From JAFGHJ01 sp964523975 (GTDB taxonomy: Bacteria > Hydrothermota > UBA3072): a stretch of DNA of 64,000 nt. The notes under the pieces were generated by a model that saw nothing but the letters and a program-made list of their open reading frames with translations, searched no databases and was not told the origin of the DNA. The translations under genes and the position numbers were made by a program. Shown here in pieces: positions 25,448 through 34,674 of the stretch; the first letter of the stretch is position 1, and the number at the start of each line of letters is the position of its first letter. Location: assembly GCA_964523975.1 (NCBI GenBank), contig CAZGBM010000001.1, positions 1-64,000 of the forward strand. The letters run 5' to 3'.

Positions 25448-27796
25448 TTATCTGCTCTCAACAAATCTCACAATTGATGCCGTAAAAATGAGTAATATGA
25501 CAAACATAAGAAGAGGGTAATATAAATAAATCCTTAAAGATAAACAGACGAGTAGAACTACAGTCACAATCGCAAGAAGTCCACCGGGTCTTAAAGCAAG
25601 TTTGAACCATTTCGATAACTTAACAAGCTCCTTCCATAGAGCCTCGAACAGAGGAATAAAAATCCGTCTCTTACGGATAAACACATAAATCAAAATCAAA
25701 ACCAGTAGAATAACCAGAGCTTTTATTATTAAATCATTCACATAATTGAAGCCTAAAAATAAAGCTTCTTCTCTTTCTACAATCTTTTTCTCAAAAGAAT
25801 ACTTATTACCGGAAACCGGAATATTGACTCTGACGGACAGTACCCCGGCTTCTCCTGTAGCGAATACCTTTGCCGATTTATCGAGTATTGCTTGAGGCAT
25901 TGAAGGTGCAAGAATTTCTTTTGTTGCCGAAATTCCTCTCATTTCTTCATCCTTAGCCTCCTCTTCAAAACCTTCTGTTTCCGTAGGCATAGCAGTCGGC
26001 ATAACAACAGGAATAATTTCTTCAATCTTCGGTTTGAGATTACCACTAAATTTCATATAAGTATAATCTACAGGCAAATATAGACTCCACTCGGCTTTGT
26101 TGATTAGAATATCCGTAGTCGGGAAGCAATGCTTCTTCTTACCCAATAGATTAAAACCTCCCATTTTTTCGGTGTAAATAAGTTCGATATCAAAAGGCGT
26201 AAGACTTCCATCCCCTCCCCTTTCCGAGCGGACAAGCGGAATCAGCACTTTACCATCATCATCTTTAGAAGCCTTTTCTCTTTTGCCGTTAACATAAACA
26301 CTCCAGATACTCACGTCTTGCGGTAAACTTACCTTCAGGAACTGGTCCCACAGATTTTGCATCGTAAAGGTAACCTGATAAACCAGTTTGCCGTCTTCCG
26401 TAAGGAGGGTAATTCCCTTCGCCAAATCGATAAAAGAAGTAAGAGCCTCTTCTTTTTTGTATTTGGTAATACGAACAACCATACCAAAGGGATGTTTTAC
26501 ATATCTGAAAGCGAAAAGAATCGGTCTGGCAGAAAGATTGCTGAGCTGGTAAGGAATCTTCTGAAAATCAATTCTTTCAAGGTTATTAAATTCCTGAACT
26601 TCAGCTCCGGCATCGCTTTTTACTTCTCCCGCCACATACCCAGATTCTCTCACTGCTCCCAGAACTTCAAACCCTTCGAAATCCGCAATTATCGTTTCTT
26701 CCGGCAATAATTTTTCCGATTTTACAGTCACCACCTTCGTTCCTTCAAACATATATTCGAAAGACACATCAAGAAGCTGCCTTCCTTTTTCCTCCCTGCT
26801 ACTCCACCCCGATACCCCATCGCCGCTTACCTCGATAACCTGATAACCCTCAGGAACGATAAGCGAAAGCAAATTGATTTTATTCTGCATTACGTTCAAC
26901 TCGACCATCGTGGTAACGGTAATCGCGTCTGCCTCAATAGAAAGAAGATTGAAAACCTCAGAGTATATCCTGGCCGAACCTCTCACCACTTTCCCTTCCT
27001 CTTTCTTCCAGGAAATACTTACATAAGAAGCAGGAGAAAGATAGCTTCTTATGACGGTATGGCCTTTTGTCTCTACGGTTTTCACTTCCTGGGCATTCCC
27101 GATATTAACCTCAAGATAGGGCTTGGGGATATCAAGAGAAAGGTAAGTAATCGGTGTTTGTGGAATACTGAAATTCAAACCCGGACTCCCATTATCCGGC
27201 GACGAATTAAGGGAAAACTTTATACCGACCGAATGCCGACCAACCTCACTGGTAGACAAATAATGCCACCCTCCCTCGGTTATTATAGAAGCAGGCTTTC
27301 CGTCAAGTTTAACTTCCGATATAGCAAGATTTTCCCCGAAAAGAGGAATCTTCAAATAAGATTTCTGATGTTTATCGAAAATCTCCAGGTCGAGGAAAAC
27401 GGTAAAATTCGTACTCTGACTTCCCATAACACCATTGTACGACGCTCTCGTAATAATATAATCCGCGGGAGGCTTAAGCTCCCCTCCCACGGGAGCTATC
27501 ATCCTATCCACGAGTTTTTTAAATTCCTCTCTCGTAAGTACCACTTCCCCACCCTCGACCCTGTACTCGGGCTGGTAAGTGGCTCCTGTCTGTTCCATCA
27601 GTTTAGCGAACTCATCCCAGGAAAGTTTTATCTCATCAACGTCAAGTTTCAAAAGAGAACGGAATTCATTCCAATCTATTGTTACTTTTGAATCCTTCGA
27701 ATCATCAGCACGAAGGGCGAACCCAAAAGAGGTGCATAACAGAATCAAAGATAAGCTAATTAAAAAAATATGATTTCCTGTTCTTTTCTTTGTCAT
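25448..27796 (-). CDS. large exported membrane protein, paralogue of the upstream gene
   Basis: 782 residues, function unknown. A signal peptide is followed by three short amphipathic repeats (IDWNEFRSLLKL, LSWDEFAKLMEQTG, LTREEFKKLVDRM). A beta-rich ectodomain of about 550 residues begins around DYIITRASYNGVM. Three or more TM helices lie in the last 110 residues (IIKALVILLVLILIYVF, LLAIVTVVLLVCLSL, YPLLMFVILLIFTAS). It is clearly homologous along its length to the 831-residue protein 10 bp upstream, so the pair arose by tandem duplication. AGGAG lies just before the ATG. Its stop codon lies inside a repeat hairpin. Confidence 0.85.
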   Translation of the reverse strand: MTKKRTGNHIFLISLSLILLCTSFGFALRADDSKDSKVTIDWNEFRSLLKLDVDEIKLSWDEFAKLMEQTGATYQPEYRVEGGEVVLTREEFKKLVDRMIAPVGGELKPPADYIITRASYNGVMGSQSTNFTVFLDLEIFDKHQKSYLKIPLFGENLAISEVKLDGKPASIITEGGWHYLSTSEVGRHSVGIKFSLNSSPDNGSPGLNFSIPQTPITYLSLDIPKPYLEVNIGNAQEVKTVETKGHTVIRSYLSPASYVSISWKKEEGKVVRGSARIYSEVFNLLSIEADAITVTTMVELNVMQNKINLLSLIVPEGYQVIEVSGDGVSGWSSREEKGRQLLDVSFEYMFEGTKVVTVKSEKLLPEETIIADFEGFEVLGAVRESGYVAGEVKSDAGAEVQEFNNLERIDFQKIPYQLSNLSARPILFAFRYVKHPFGMVVRITKYKKEEALTSFIDLAKGITLLTEDGKLVYQVTFTMQNLWDQFLKVSLPQDVSIWSVYVNGKREKASKDDDGKVLIPLVRSERGGDGSLTPFDIELIYTEKMGGFNLLGKKKHCFPTTDILINKAEWSLYLPVDYTYMKFSGNLKPKIEEIIPVVMPTAMPTETEGFEEEAKDEEMRGISATKEILAPSMPQAILDKSAKVFATGEAGVLSVRVNIPVSGNKYSFEKKIVEREEALFLGFNYVNDLIIKALVILLVLILIYVFIRKRRIFIPLFEALWKELVKLSKWFKLALRPGGLLAIVTVVLLVCLSLRIYLYYPLLMFVILLIFTASIVRFVESR

Positions 27797-27806
27797 TTTG
27801 ATGCTC

Positions 27807-30302
27807 CTATTTCGCCCTTGGGTTTTTTGTTTTTTTTGTTTTCTTCTTTCTCCTGGCTGGAGATTTAACCTTCCGTGCGGGTATCAAGTCGGGTCTTATC
27901 CAGGCAATCAAAAAGACGAGAACAAAAATAACAAAAAGAAATTTCGAAAGGAAGAAGAAAATGAATGCCCCCAGAACGAGGAGACTCTTTATGCCGGCAG
28001 GAGTCTTTAATCTCATCCAGAAGTCTTTATTGGAATAAAGACGATTTTTAAATTCAAGAAAGAGGACTCTTATTTTAATTCTAAGACGATAAATAAGGTA
28101 AAGAACGATAAGAACTATAAGAATCTTGATTAAAGAATAAATCCATCCTCTGGTATATTGAAAAGTCAAGAACAACTGTTCATCTTCTATCACGGTTTTC
28201 GCAAAACGGTAAAGTTGTCCCGAGGTAGGAACTTCAATCTTAAAGAGAGCTACACTGGTTACTCCGCTTTCCCTGTCTCTTTTTAGATTTTCCGCAAAGC
28301 CGATTTCCTGCCTGACCTGGTTCAAGAAATCAGCCTGCTCATTAGCCGAACTCAACCTGAAATTGCTCTTTAACTTACTCTGTGTTTGTTGTATTTTTTT
28401 ATCTTCGATTTGCTTCGGCTCTTCCCAACTTTGAAGAGCTTGTTCGTATCCGCGAACCTCCTCATAGGTAAAAACTCTGCTTCCTCCGAACAAAGGACGA
28501 ATCCCGGTGGCGATGTCTTCTTTTTCGACATTTCCTCCGAAATGGACGTAACGATATTCTAATGGCAGGTAACAGGACCATAGCATCTTACTTATCACTA
28601 CATCAGCCTTGGGAAACAATATAGTTTTCGAGCCGACAAGCGGCAATGAATTTTCCTTGTAATAAAAGAGAAATTCGACATCAAAGGATTCTATACTTTC
28701 ACCCGATAAGCCTGAACGGACAAGAGGTATCATAAATTTTCCTTCGTTGTTTTTGGAAGGAATTTCTCTTTTGCCATCAACATAAAGACTCCATATCTCA
28801 GCATCGGCGGGCAAGCTCAACTCCAGAAATTGCTTACCGGTATTACGCATAGTGTAAATAACCCTGCTTATAACCTTACCTTCCGGAAGTAAAACCGACA
28901 TAACACTGGCATTATCAATAACGGTATTGACCATTGGAAGTTCTTCGTGCTTCGTAACTTTCAAAGTCAGCGAGAACGGATGTCTTAAATATCGCAGTCC
29001 CAGGATTAAAGGCCTCGTGGACATATTCACCAGATCTAAAGGCAATTCCTGTATATCAACAACATCGATGTCTTTATTCCCGACAATCTCTGCTTCAGCC
29101 GCACTTTTCTTTTCGATTCCGACAAAACCGGTTTCCCTGACGGACCCGAGAACTTCAAAACCATTGAAGTCTATCTCGTTACTCTTTTCCGTAAAGATCT
29201 TTTCAACTACTACAGTAAATACTACTGTACCTTCTTTTTCTCCTCCGAAAGGAACGGTTAAAACTTCTTTACCTTCAACTTCTTCCGTACTCCAGTCTCT
29301 TATTTCTTCGTAGTTTTGTCCCCTAACATATAAAACGCTATAGCCACGAGGAACAGATACTTTAATACCGGAAATCGAATTTTGCAGGACATCAAGTTTG
29401 AATCTTGCAGTAACCTGCAAAGCATTGTCCAGAACGGAAAGCAAATTCATAACCTCCGTATAAATTTTTGCGGGAACTTTCTTCTTCTCTTTCACGATAG
29501 TCCGGTGAACCTTTAAGGAAATATAAGAGGTTGTTGAAAGAACCGACCTGACACTTATATAGCCACCCCTGTTCAAAACGGTAATATATTTAGCCTCCGG
29601 TATCTCAACTTTGGCGTCAGGCACGGGAATATCAATATTAAATAACGTAATTGCGGTTTGTGGAATAGTAATACTCAAAACATCAGGACCTTTATCAAGT
29701 TCAGTTTTGACGGAGAATGAGAGCGTTACCTTATGCCGACCCAGTTTATCTGTTGCAAGGACATACCAGCCGTTTTCAGCCATCACTAAAGCAGGGTTAC
29801 CATCTAACTCGATATTTCTGAGCGCTACTCCCTGCGGTATAAGCTTAATCTTCGGATAATCTGTTCTACCTGTTTTGAATATTTCCAGGTCAAATGTGAC
29901 GTTGAATGTGGTACTATTCTGCTCCATAACACCGTTATATTCAGCTCTGGTTATAATATAATCACCTGGAGGAATAACCGGAGAAATATCCGGCTTCTTC
30001 ATTTTATCAAGCAATTCTTTAAACTGCTCCCTGCTCAAAACCACCATACCATTTTGTATACTGTATTCTATCTTGACCTCACTGCCGGTCTGTGCCAAAA
30101 GTTTTTTAAACTCATCCCAGGAAAGCTTAATCTCGTCTGCGTCAATCTTTAAAAGTTCTTTGAATTCTTCCCAGCTTATTCTTACTTCGCTCGATTCTTT
30201 CTTGGGTTCAGCTTCCTCAGCATAAAGAGGTAACGCCGATAAGAGAGAAAAAAACAACAGAAAAACAGATGCAACATTTGTTAAACTCCTGAACTTTATC
30301 AT
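27807..30302 (-). CDS. large exported membrane protein with N-terminal WxEF repeats
   Basis: 831 residues, function unknown. The order is signal peptide, three short repeats (ISWEEFKELLKI, LSWDEFKKLLAQTG, LSREQFKELLDKM), a long beta-rich region starting DYIITRAEYNGVM, and a C-terminal membrane region (IYSLIKILIVLIVLYLIYRL, FIFFFLSKFLFVIFVLVF). A Lys/Arg-rich cytoplasmic tail (RRKKKTKKTKN) ends the protein. AAGGAGGAG precedes the ATG. It is the first gene of a two-gene operon with its paralogue. The architecture suggests a cell-envelope complex with the beta-domain outside the inner membrane; nothing points to an enzyme. Confidence 0.85.
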   Translation of the reverse strand: MIKFRSLTNVASVFLLFFSLLSALPLYAEEAEPKKESSEVRISWEEFKELLKIDADEIKLSWDEFKKLLAQTGSEVKIEYSIQNGMVVLSREQFKELLDKMKKPDISPVIPPGDYIITRAEYNGVMEQNSTTFNVTFDLEIFKTGRTDYPKIKLIPQGVALRNIELDGNPALVMAENGWYVLATDKLGRHKVTLSFSVKTELDKGPDVLSITIPQTAITLFNIDIPVPDAKVEIPEAKYITVLNRGGYISVRSVLSTTSYISLKVHRTIVKEKKKVPAKIYTEVMNLLSVLDNALQVTARFKLDVLQNSISGIKVSVPRGYSVLYVRGQNYEEIRDWSTEEVEGKEVLTVPFGGEKEGTVVFTVVVEKIFTEKSNEIDFNGFEVLGSVRETGFVGIEKKSAAEAEIVGNKDIDVVDIQELPLDLVNMSTRPLILGLRYLRHPFSLTLKVTKHEELPMVNTVIDNASVMSVLLPEGKVISRVIYTMRNTGKQFLELSLPADAEIWSLYVDGKREIPSKNNEGKFMIPLVRSGLSGESIESFDVEFLFYYKENSLPLVGSKTILFPKADVVISKMLWSCYLPLEYRYVHFGGNVEKEDIATGIRPLFGGSRVFTYEEVRGYEQALQSWEEPKQIEDKKIQQTQSKLKSNFRLSSANEQADFLNQVRQEIGFAENLKRDRESGVTSVALFKIEVPTSGQLYRFAKTVIEDEQLFLTFQYTRGWIYSLIKILIVLIVLYLIYRLRIKIRVLFLEFKNRLYSNKDFWMRLKTPAGIKSLLVLGAFIFFFLSKFLFVIFVLVFLIAWIRPDLIPARKVKSPARRKKKTKKTKNPRAK

Positions 30303-30903
30303 TTACTCCTCCTTTATATTAATATTTATAAAAATATTAGACAGGACTCCTCCCCATTCGTTCCATAAAAAATTAAGTTTTCCCACTTTTCTTTTAAAGT
30401 ATAGAGATTTTAGCACGTTATGTCAAGAAGTTAAAAGTCGCCCCCCCGCTTACCGCTTACGGCTAACAGCAGGAAAAAAATCACATGTAGGAAATGTAGG
30501 GATTTTATTTTTTGTTTTTAAGCAACACAATAAATCTTTTTTTAATCCGTGTTTATCTGTGTTCATCCGTGGCTATTTCCTTTTTATCTATTCGTGCTAT
30601 TCGCCTACCTCATAAGGAAGAATGACTGTATCGGGGTGTGTTAAACATAGCTCTTTGCCTTTAGACTTTGGCTCTTGGCCGAAAAAATAAATAAAAAATT
30701 TAGTGTATTTTGTTTGTTTAAAGCAAAAACCACAAATCTTTAGAAAAACAACAGAATTTTAAAAATAATCATCTATCTTCTCCTCGGAATGACCAAAAAC
30801 ACTCTTAATGCCCCTCATTGAGCCAGCAGCAAGGTACATAAGTTCATCTATAAAATAATTGTTATTTCTAAAAGCTAAAGGCAAAAAGCTAAAAGCTATT
30901 TAA
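30303..30903. repeat. repeat-word gap with a nested hairpin and a coding remnant
   Basis: 30437-30475 holds words like CCGCTTACCGCTTACGGC. 30535-30600 has a C word (CCGTGTTTATCTGTGTTCAT) and a truncated B word (ATTCGTGCTATTCG). 30603-30640 is an inserted hairpin-like unit shared with 62467-62502. 30655-30690 and 30880-30900 contain CTTTTTGCCTTTAGC-like words. The rest is AT-rich with nothing recognised apart from the short frame at 30759-30839. Confidence 0.5.
30759..30839 (-). other. short conserved-looking reading frame or gene remnant
   Basis: 26 codons from an ATG, MYLAAGSMRGIKSVFGHSEE and then KIDDYF. The same frame stays open upstream (RNNNYFIDEL) into a repeat word. The composition looks like real protein, unlike the surrounding repeats, so it may be the tail of a gene cut off by repeat expansion. 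No family is recognised. Confidence 0.3.
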
Positions 30904-31968
30904 TTACGAAAGTTTTTTCTTGAAAGCCGATATACTTAAAAACAAAAAAGTAAAGCCAAAGCAAAAGAGGATAACAGTCTCTCTCCACAGAATTTTTAAA
31001 CCCACTCCTTTTAAAAATATACTTCTTAGAATTATTATATAGTACTTAACAGGTACGATATAAGTCAATTTTTGTATTACGGGCGGCATGTTTTCTATAG
31101 GAAACATAAATCCCGACAGCATAATGTTTGGAAGCATTACCATAAATGCCGTCATAACAGCCTGCTGCTGAGTTTTTGAGGTTATAGATATAAAAATTCC
31201 AAGCGAAATCGTGGTAAGTATAAAAGGGAATGTCGTAAATACAAGAAATCCGAAATTTCCTTTAAAAGGCGTTTTAAAAATAAAAATACCCGCTGCAACC
31301 ACCAAAAAAAGGTCAAATAAACCTATTATCATAAAAGGTAGTAGCTTACCCAGTATTACCTCCGAAGACGAAAGAGGTGTAACAAATATATGTTCAATAG
31401 TACCGATTTCTTTCTCTTTTACCAATATGGCCGACGCAAGTACCATGGTAATTATAAGTAGTACCAGTCCCGTAACGCCGGGAACCATAAAATTAACCGT
31501 CTTTAATTCAGGATTAAAAAGGACTTTGAATACCGGAACAATTACCGGAGTTTCTATCGAAGTATTACGCTTTTCGGCAAGTATCTTTTCGAAATATCCT
31601 TCAATCAATGCGGCGGTGTTATTATCGGAACCATCAATCACGATATTAGTTTGATTTTTGCCTAATATAAGCCCCGCCTTCACTCTACCACGCAAAATCG
31701 CATTTTCGACTTCGTACATGCTGTGAACATTTTCTTTTATTACAAAATAATTGCTGGACACAAGAGAAAGCAATATTTCATTTGAGTAACTGTCTTGCTT
31801 CTCTTTCATAATTGCTATAGGGATTTCTTTTATGTCAAGACTGACCGCATAGCCGAAGAGGAAAAGCTGAATCACCGGAGCAAAAATTACCAGTGGAAAC
31901 AATCTCCTGTCTCTCCTTATTTGAATAAACTCTTTTTTTAACATCGCAATCAGGTGAATTCTTTTCAT
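30904..31968 (-). CDS. ABC-2 type transporter permease
   Basis: 354 residues. An N-terminal TM helix (FPLVIFAPVIQLFLFGYAVS) is followed by a periplasmic domain (about 45-165) and five C-terminal TM helices with the ABC2_membrane_3 pattern (TVNFMVPGVTGLVLLIITMV; FMFPIENMPP). It is about one third identical to the neighbouring permease, so the two form a heterodimer like YbhS/YbhR. Last gene of a four-gene exporter operon; 1-bp gap to the previous gene. Confidence 0.92.
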   Translation of the reverse strand: MKRIHLIAMLKKEFIQIRRDRRLFPLVIFAPVIQLFLFGYAVSLDIKEIPIAIMKEKQDSYSNEILLSLVSSNYFVIKENVHSMYEVENAILRGRVKAGLILGKNQTNIVIDGSDNNTAALIEGYFEKILAEKRNTSIETPVIVPVFKVLFNPELKTVNFMVPGVTGLVLLIITMVLASAILVKEKEIGTIEHIFVTPLSSSEVILGKLLPFMIIGLFDLFLVVAAGIFIFKTPFKGNFGFLVFTTFPFILTTISLGIFISITSKTQQQAVMTAFMVMLPNIMLSGFMFPIENMPPVIQKLTYIVPVKYYIIILRSIFLKGVGLKILWRETVILFCFGFTFLFLSISAFKKKLS

Positions 31969-31969
31969 C

Positions 31970-33025
31970 TTAGCCTATTTTCTTTCTTGCTCCTTTTATT
32001 GAAATTAAAATATAAACCAATCCCAGAGCAAAGAGACTCAGAGAATCTTGGGGGAAAAATGAAGTTCCCTTTAAAAATATACCCCTTACAATTTTCAGAA
32101 AATGTGTCGCCGGTATTAAAGCAGATATCGGTTGTAACCATGAAGGCATATTTTCAACAGGAAATATAAAACCCGATAAAATAATCGAAGGAAGCATAGT
32201 AGAAATAAACGATGTGGTAAGTGCAGTAAGTTCCGTTTTCGCATAAGATGAAATCATTGCACCAAGAGATAGTGTAGGAAAAAGAAAAAGCATAGAATAG
32301 AAAGAAAGACTGAGGAGACTACCTTCAAACGGAATCTTAAATACAAAAAAAGAAAAACCGGTTATAATAAATACATTGATAAAAGCAATTGTTCCGTACG
32401 GTATTATTTTTCCCAGTATTATTATATACGCTCTCACGGGAGTTGTACTCAACATTTCGAAATTTCCTCTTTCTTTTTCACCAACTATCGAACGAGTTGT
32501 TAGGATAACACCCAACATTGTCATAAGTACGACAATCAAACCGGGGATAACGAAATTTCTGCTTTTAAGTTCGGGATTATAAAGAAATCGAACATTGTTT
32601 TCAGATTCTATAAAAAACCTCTGTACTGTTTGCTGGACTTTTTTCGCCAGGTTGGCATCGCTTCCGTCTACCAAAATCTGCACTTCGGAAAAACCTTTAA
32701 TGTATCTATTTTTTGAGAAATCATATGGAAAAACAAAGCCACATTTAATCTTACCCGCGGAGAGAGCCTCATACATTTCTCCGGTAGATTCGAAGTTGAC
32801 TGTTCTGAAATAATCGGATGCCGAAAGAGACAATAAGACCTCTTCTACATAAACAGATTTATCGAACGAAACTATACCTGTTGGGATTTTTTTGAGGTCA
32901 AAAGATATTGCGTACCCATATAAAATTGTCATAAATAATGGTAAAACGAAAGCAATTATTAGTGAACGACCGTCTCTTTTTAAGTGAACCGTCTCCTTCC
33001 AGATTATTATTCGGAGATTACGCAT
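31970..33025 (-). CDS. ABC-2 type transporter permease
   Basis: 351 residues with the same layout as its neighbour: TM1 (LIIAFVLPLFMTILYGYAIS), periplasmic domain, five TM helices with SRNFVIPGLIVVLMTMLG and FIFPVENMPSWLQP. It overlaps the ATPase gene by 8 bp. With the ATPase and the HlyD-like lipoprotein it forms a YbhFSR-type exporter, probably for drugs or other small amphiphiles. The substrate cannot be told from sequence. Confidence 0.92.
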   Translation of the reverse strand: MRNLRIIIWKETVHLKRDGRSLIIAFVLPLFMTILYGYAISFDLKKIPTGIVSFDKSVYVEEVLLSLSASDYFRTVNFESTGEMYEALSAGKIKCGFVFPYDFSKNRYIKGFSEVQILVDGSDANLAKKVQQTVQRFFIESENNVRFLYNPELKSRNFVIPGLIVVLMTMLGVILTTRSIVGEKERGNFEMLSTTPVRAYIIILGKIIPYGTIAFINVFIITGFSFFVFKIPFEGSLLSLSFYSMLFLFPTLSLGAMISSYAKTELTALTTSFISTMLPSIILSGFIFPVENMPSWLQPISALIPATHFLKIVRGIFLKGTSFFPQDSLSLFALGLVYILISIKGARKKIG

Positions 33026-33767
33026 TTTTTACAAGACGCACAAAGGTTTCCTCAAGCGGTTCTTTTCCGTTTCTGGTAAGTTCTTTTGGTGTACCATATG
33101 CTACCAGCTTACCCAGATGCATGAAGCCCAGAGAATCACATTTGTAAGCTTCATCCAGAAGATGTGTAGAAACAATGAGACTTTTACCTTCTTTTGCAAG
33201 TCCTTTCAAAGTATCCCAGAATTCTTTACGGGTAATGGGGTCTACACCTACCGTAGGTTCATCAAGTATAAGAAGCTCCGGTTCATGAACAAGCGCACAA
33301 ACAAGCGCCAATCTCTGTTTTAATCCTCCGGAAAGGTAATAAGATATTGTGTTTTCTCGACCAATAAGTCCGGCGAGTTCAATCATCTTTTTTATCCTGT
33401 CTTTTGCTTTTTGTCCGGAAATATCATATATATGTGTGTAAAAATAGAGATTTTCATATACTGTTAGGTCCTGATAAAGACTAAATTTCTGGGAAACGTA
33501 TCCTATGTGAGATTTTAAAAGTTCGGTTTCCTTTATAATATCGTAACCACAGACTTTAGCCATCCCCGAAGTGGGTTGCAATATTCCGCAGAGCATTCTG
33601 ATAGTTGTCGTTTTGCCCGCACCATTAGGTCCCAGAAAACCGAAAATCTCGCCCTTTTTTACAGAAAGATTGAGATTGTCGACGGCTTTAATTTTACCGA
33701 AATGCCTGGAGAGGTCAAAAGTTTGAACTATAAAATCATTAGAAGACGGCATCTCCGTATATACCAC
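33018..33767 (-). CDS. ABC transporter ATP-binding protein
   Basis: 249 residues. Walker A is GPNGAGKTT, the Q-loop lies at YVSQKFSLY, the signature is a degenerate LSGGLKQR, Walker B is LLILDEPTVGVDP and the switch His lies in STHLLDEAY. It belongs to the drug/ABC-2 exporter ATPase group (CcmA/YbhF-like). Only one NBD is encoded, unlike the fused double NBD of E. coli YbhF. It overlaps the HlyD-like gene by 29 bp. Confidence 0.94.
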   Translation of the reverse strand: MVYTEMPSSNDFIVQTFDLSRHFGKIKAVDNLNLSVKKGEIFGFLGPNGAGKTTTIRMLCGILQPTSGMAKVCGYDIIKETELLKSHIGYVSQKFSLYQDLTVYENLYFYTHIYDISGQKAKDRIKKMIELAGLIGRENTISYYLSGGLKQRLALVCALVHEPELLILDEPTVGVDPITRKEFWDTLKGLAKEGKSLIVSTHLLDEAYKCDSLGFMHLGKLVAYGTPKELTRNGKEPLEETFVRLVKNA

Positions 33768-34521
33768 TCTTTATTTTCCCTTCCGGATTGTCAACTATAA
33801 TTTTTACTCTGTAAACGAGTAATGTCCTGTCTTCTTTTGTTTGAATATTCTTGGGCGCAAATTCAGCCTTTCCGGCTATAAAGGAAACTTTCCCTTTAGA
33901 AGATTCCCCCGGAAATGCGTCAATTCTAATTTTAACAGATTGATTGATAGAAATTTTAGGTAACTCGTCTTCAGGAACATATATATTGAGATATATCAAA
34001 GAAGGGTCAAGAATTTCAACAATAGGTACACCAGGCAGAGTTGTTTCTCCAGCCCTTAAATATTTTAAGCTTATATAACCATTCACAGGAGAAATTATAT
34101 GGAATTTTTTCAGATTTTCTTTTTTTGCTTCAAGAGAAGCAGCGGCTGATTTAAGCTCCATATACACTAAATCACGATTTCTTTTGACTCTTTCAAATTC
34201 CATTTCCGAAATTGCCAAATCCTTGAAAAGTCCTTCTGATTTTTTAAGGTCATCATCCAGATTTTTAAGCTGAATTTTTAAACTCCCAACCTGATATTCT
34301 ATTGACTTTATAACAAGTTTTATTTCTTCATTATCAATAATAGCTAGCGTATCACCTTCGCTGATTTTATCGCCTTCTTCAAAATTAAACACATTAAGCT
34401 TCCCTGCTACTTCAGCCTTCAGCAGATAACTTTCTTCTGTAAAAATTCCCGAGTAAACACCATTTTTGTTTTTGCCGCATGAGGCAATTAAAACAAAAAG
34501 AAAAAGCAAAAATCTTTTCAT
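33739..34521 (-). CDS. HlyD-family periplasmic adaptor lipoprotein
   Basis: 260 residues. A lipoprotein signal with lipobox IASC (residues 12-15) is followed by a biotinyl-lipoyl half motif (EGDKISEGDTLAIID), an alpha-hairpin coiled coil (about 65-125), the second lipoyl half (SPVNGYISLKYLRAGETTLP) and a beta-barrel domain. It links an inner-membrane ABC exporter to the outer membrane. It is the first gene of the exporter operon. No Shine-Dalgarno is present; a strong promoter places the start site 3 nt upstream of the ATG. Confidence 0.92.
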   Translation of the reverse strand: MKRFLLFLFVLIASCGKNKNGVYSGIFTEESYLLKAEVAGKLNVFNFEEGDKISEGDTLAIIDNEEIKLVIKSIEYQVGSLKIQLKNLDDDLKKSEGLFKDLAISEMEFERVKRNRDLVYMELKSAAASLEAKKENLKKFHIISPVNGYISLKYLRAGETTLPGVPIVEILDPSLIYLNIYVPEDELPKISINQSVKIRIDAFPGESSKGKVSFIAGKAEFAPKNIQTKEDRTLLVYRVKIIVDNPEGKIKSGIYGDAVF

Positions 34522-34530
34522 AATATATTA

Positions 34531-34558
34531 ATTATAACTGCTACAACAAGCTTGTCAA
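34531..34558 (-). promoter_or_regulatory. promoter of HlyD/ABC exporter operon
   Basis: Minus strand: TTGACA (34553-34558), 16-bp spacer, TATAAT (34531-34536), then 9 nt to the ATG. The predicted leader is 3 nt. It lies back-to-back with the promoter at 34632. Confidence 0.75.
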
Positions 34559-34631
34559 CAATTGATATATTGAAATAATAAGAGTTTCGTCTAATCTATT
34601 TTTTATTGTATGTCAAACTCTGTCATTATCC

Positions 34632-34659
34632 TTGACAGTTACCGGGCATAAGTTAATAT
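34632..34659 (+). promoter_or_regulatory. promoter of TIM-barrel gene
   Basis: TTGACA (34632-34637), 16-bp spacer, TAATAT (34654-34659). The predicted start near 34666 gives a leader of about 9 nt (GGATATAAA) before the ATG at 34675. Confidence 0.6.
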
Positions 34660-34674
34660 TCCATAGGATATAAA

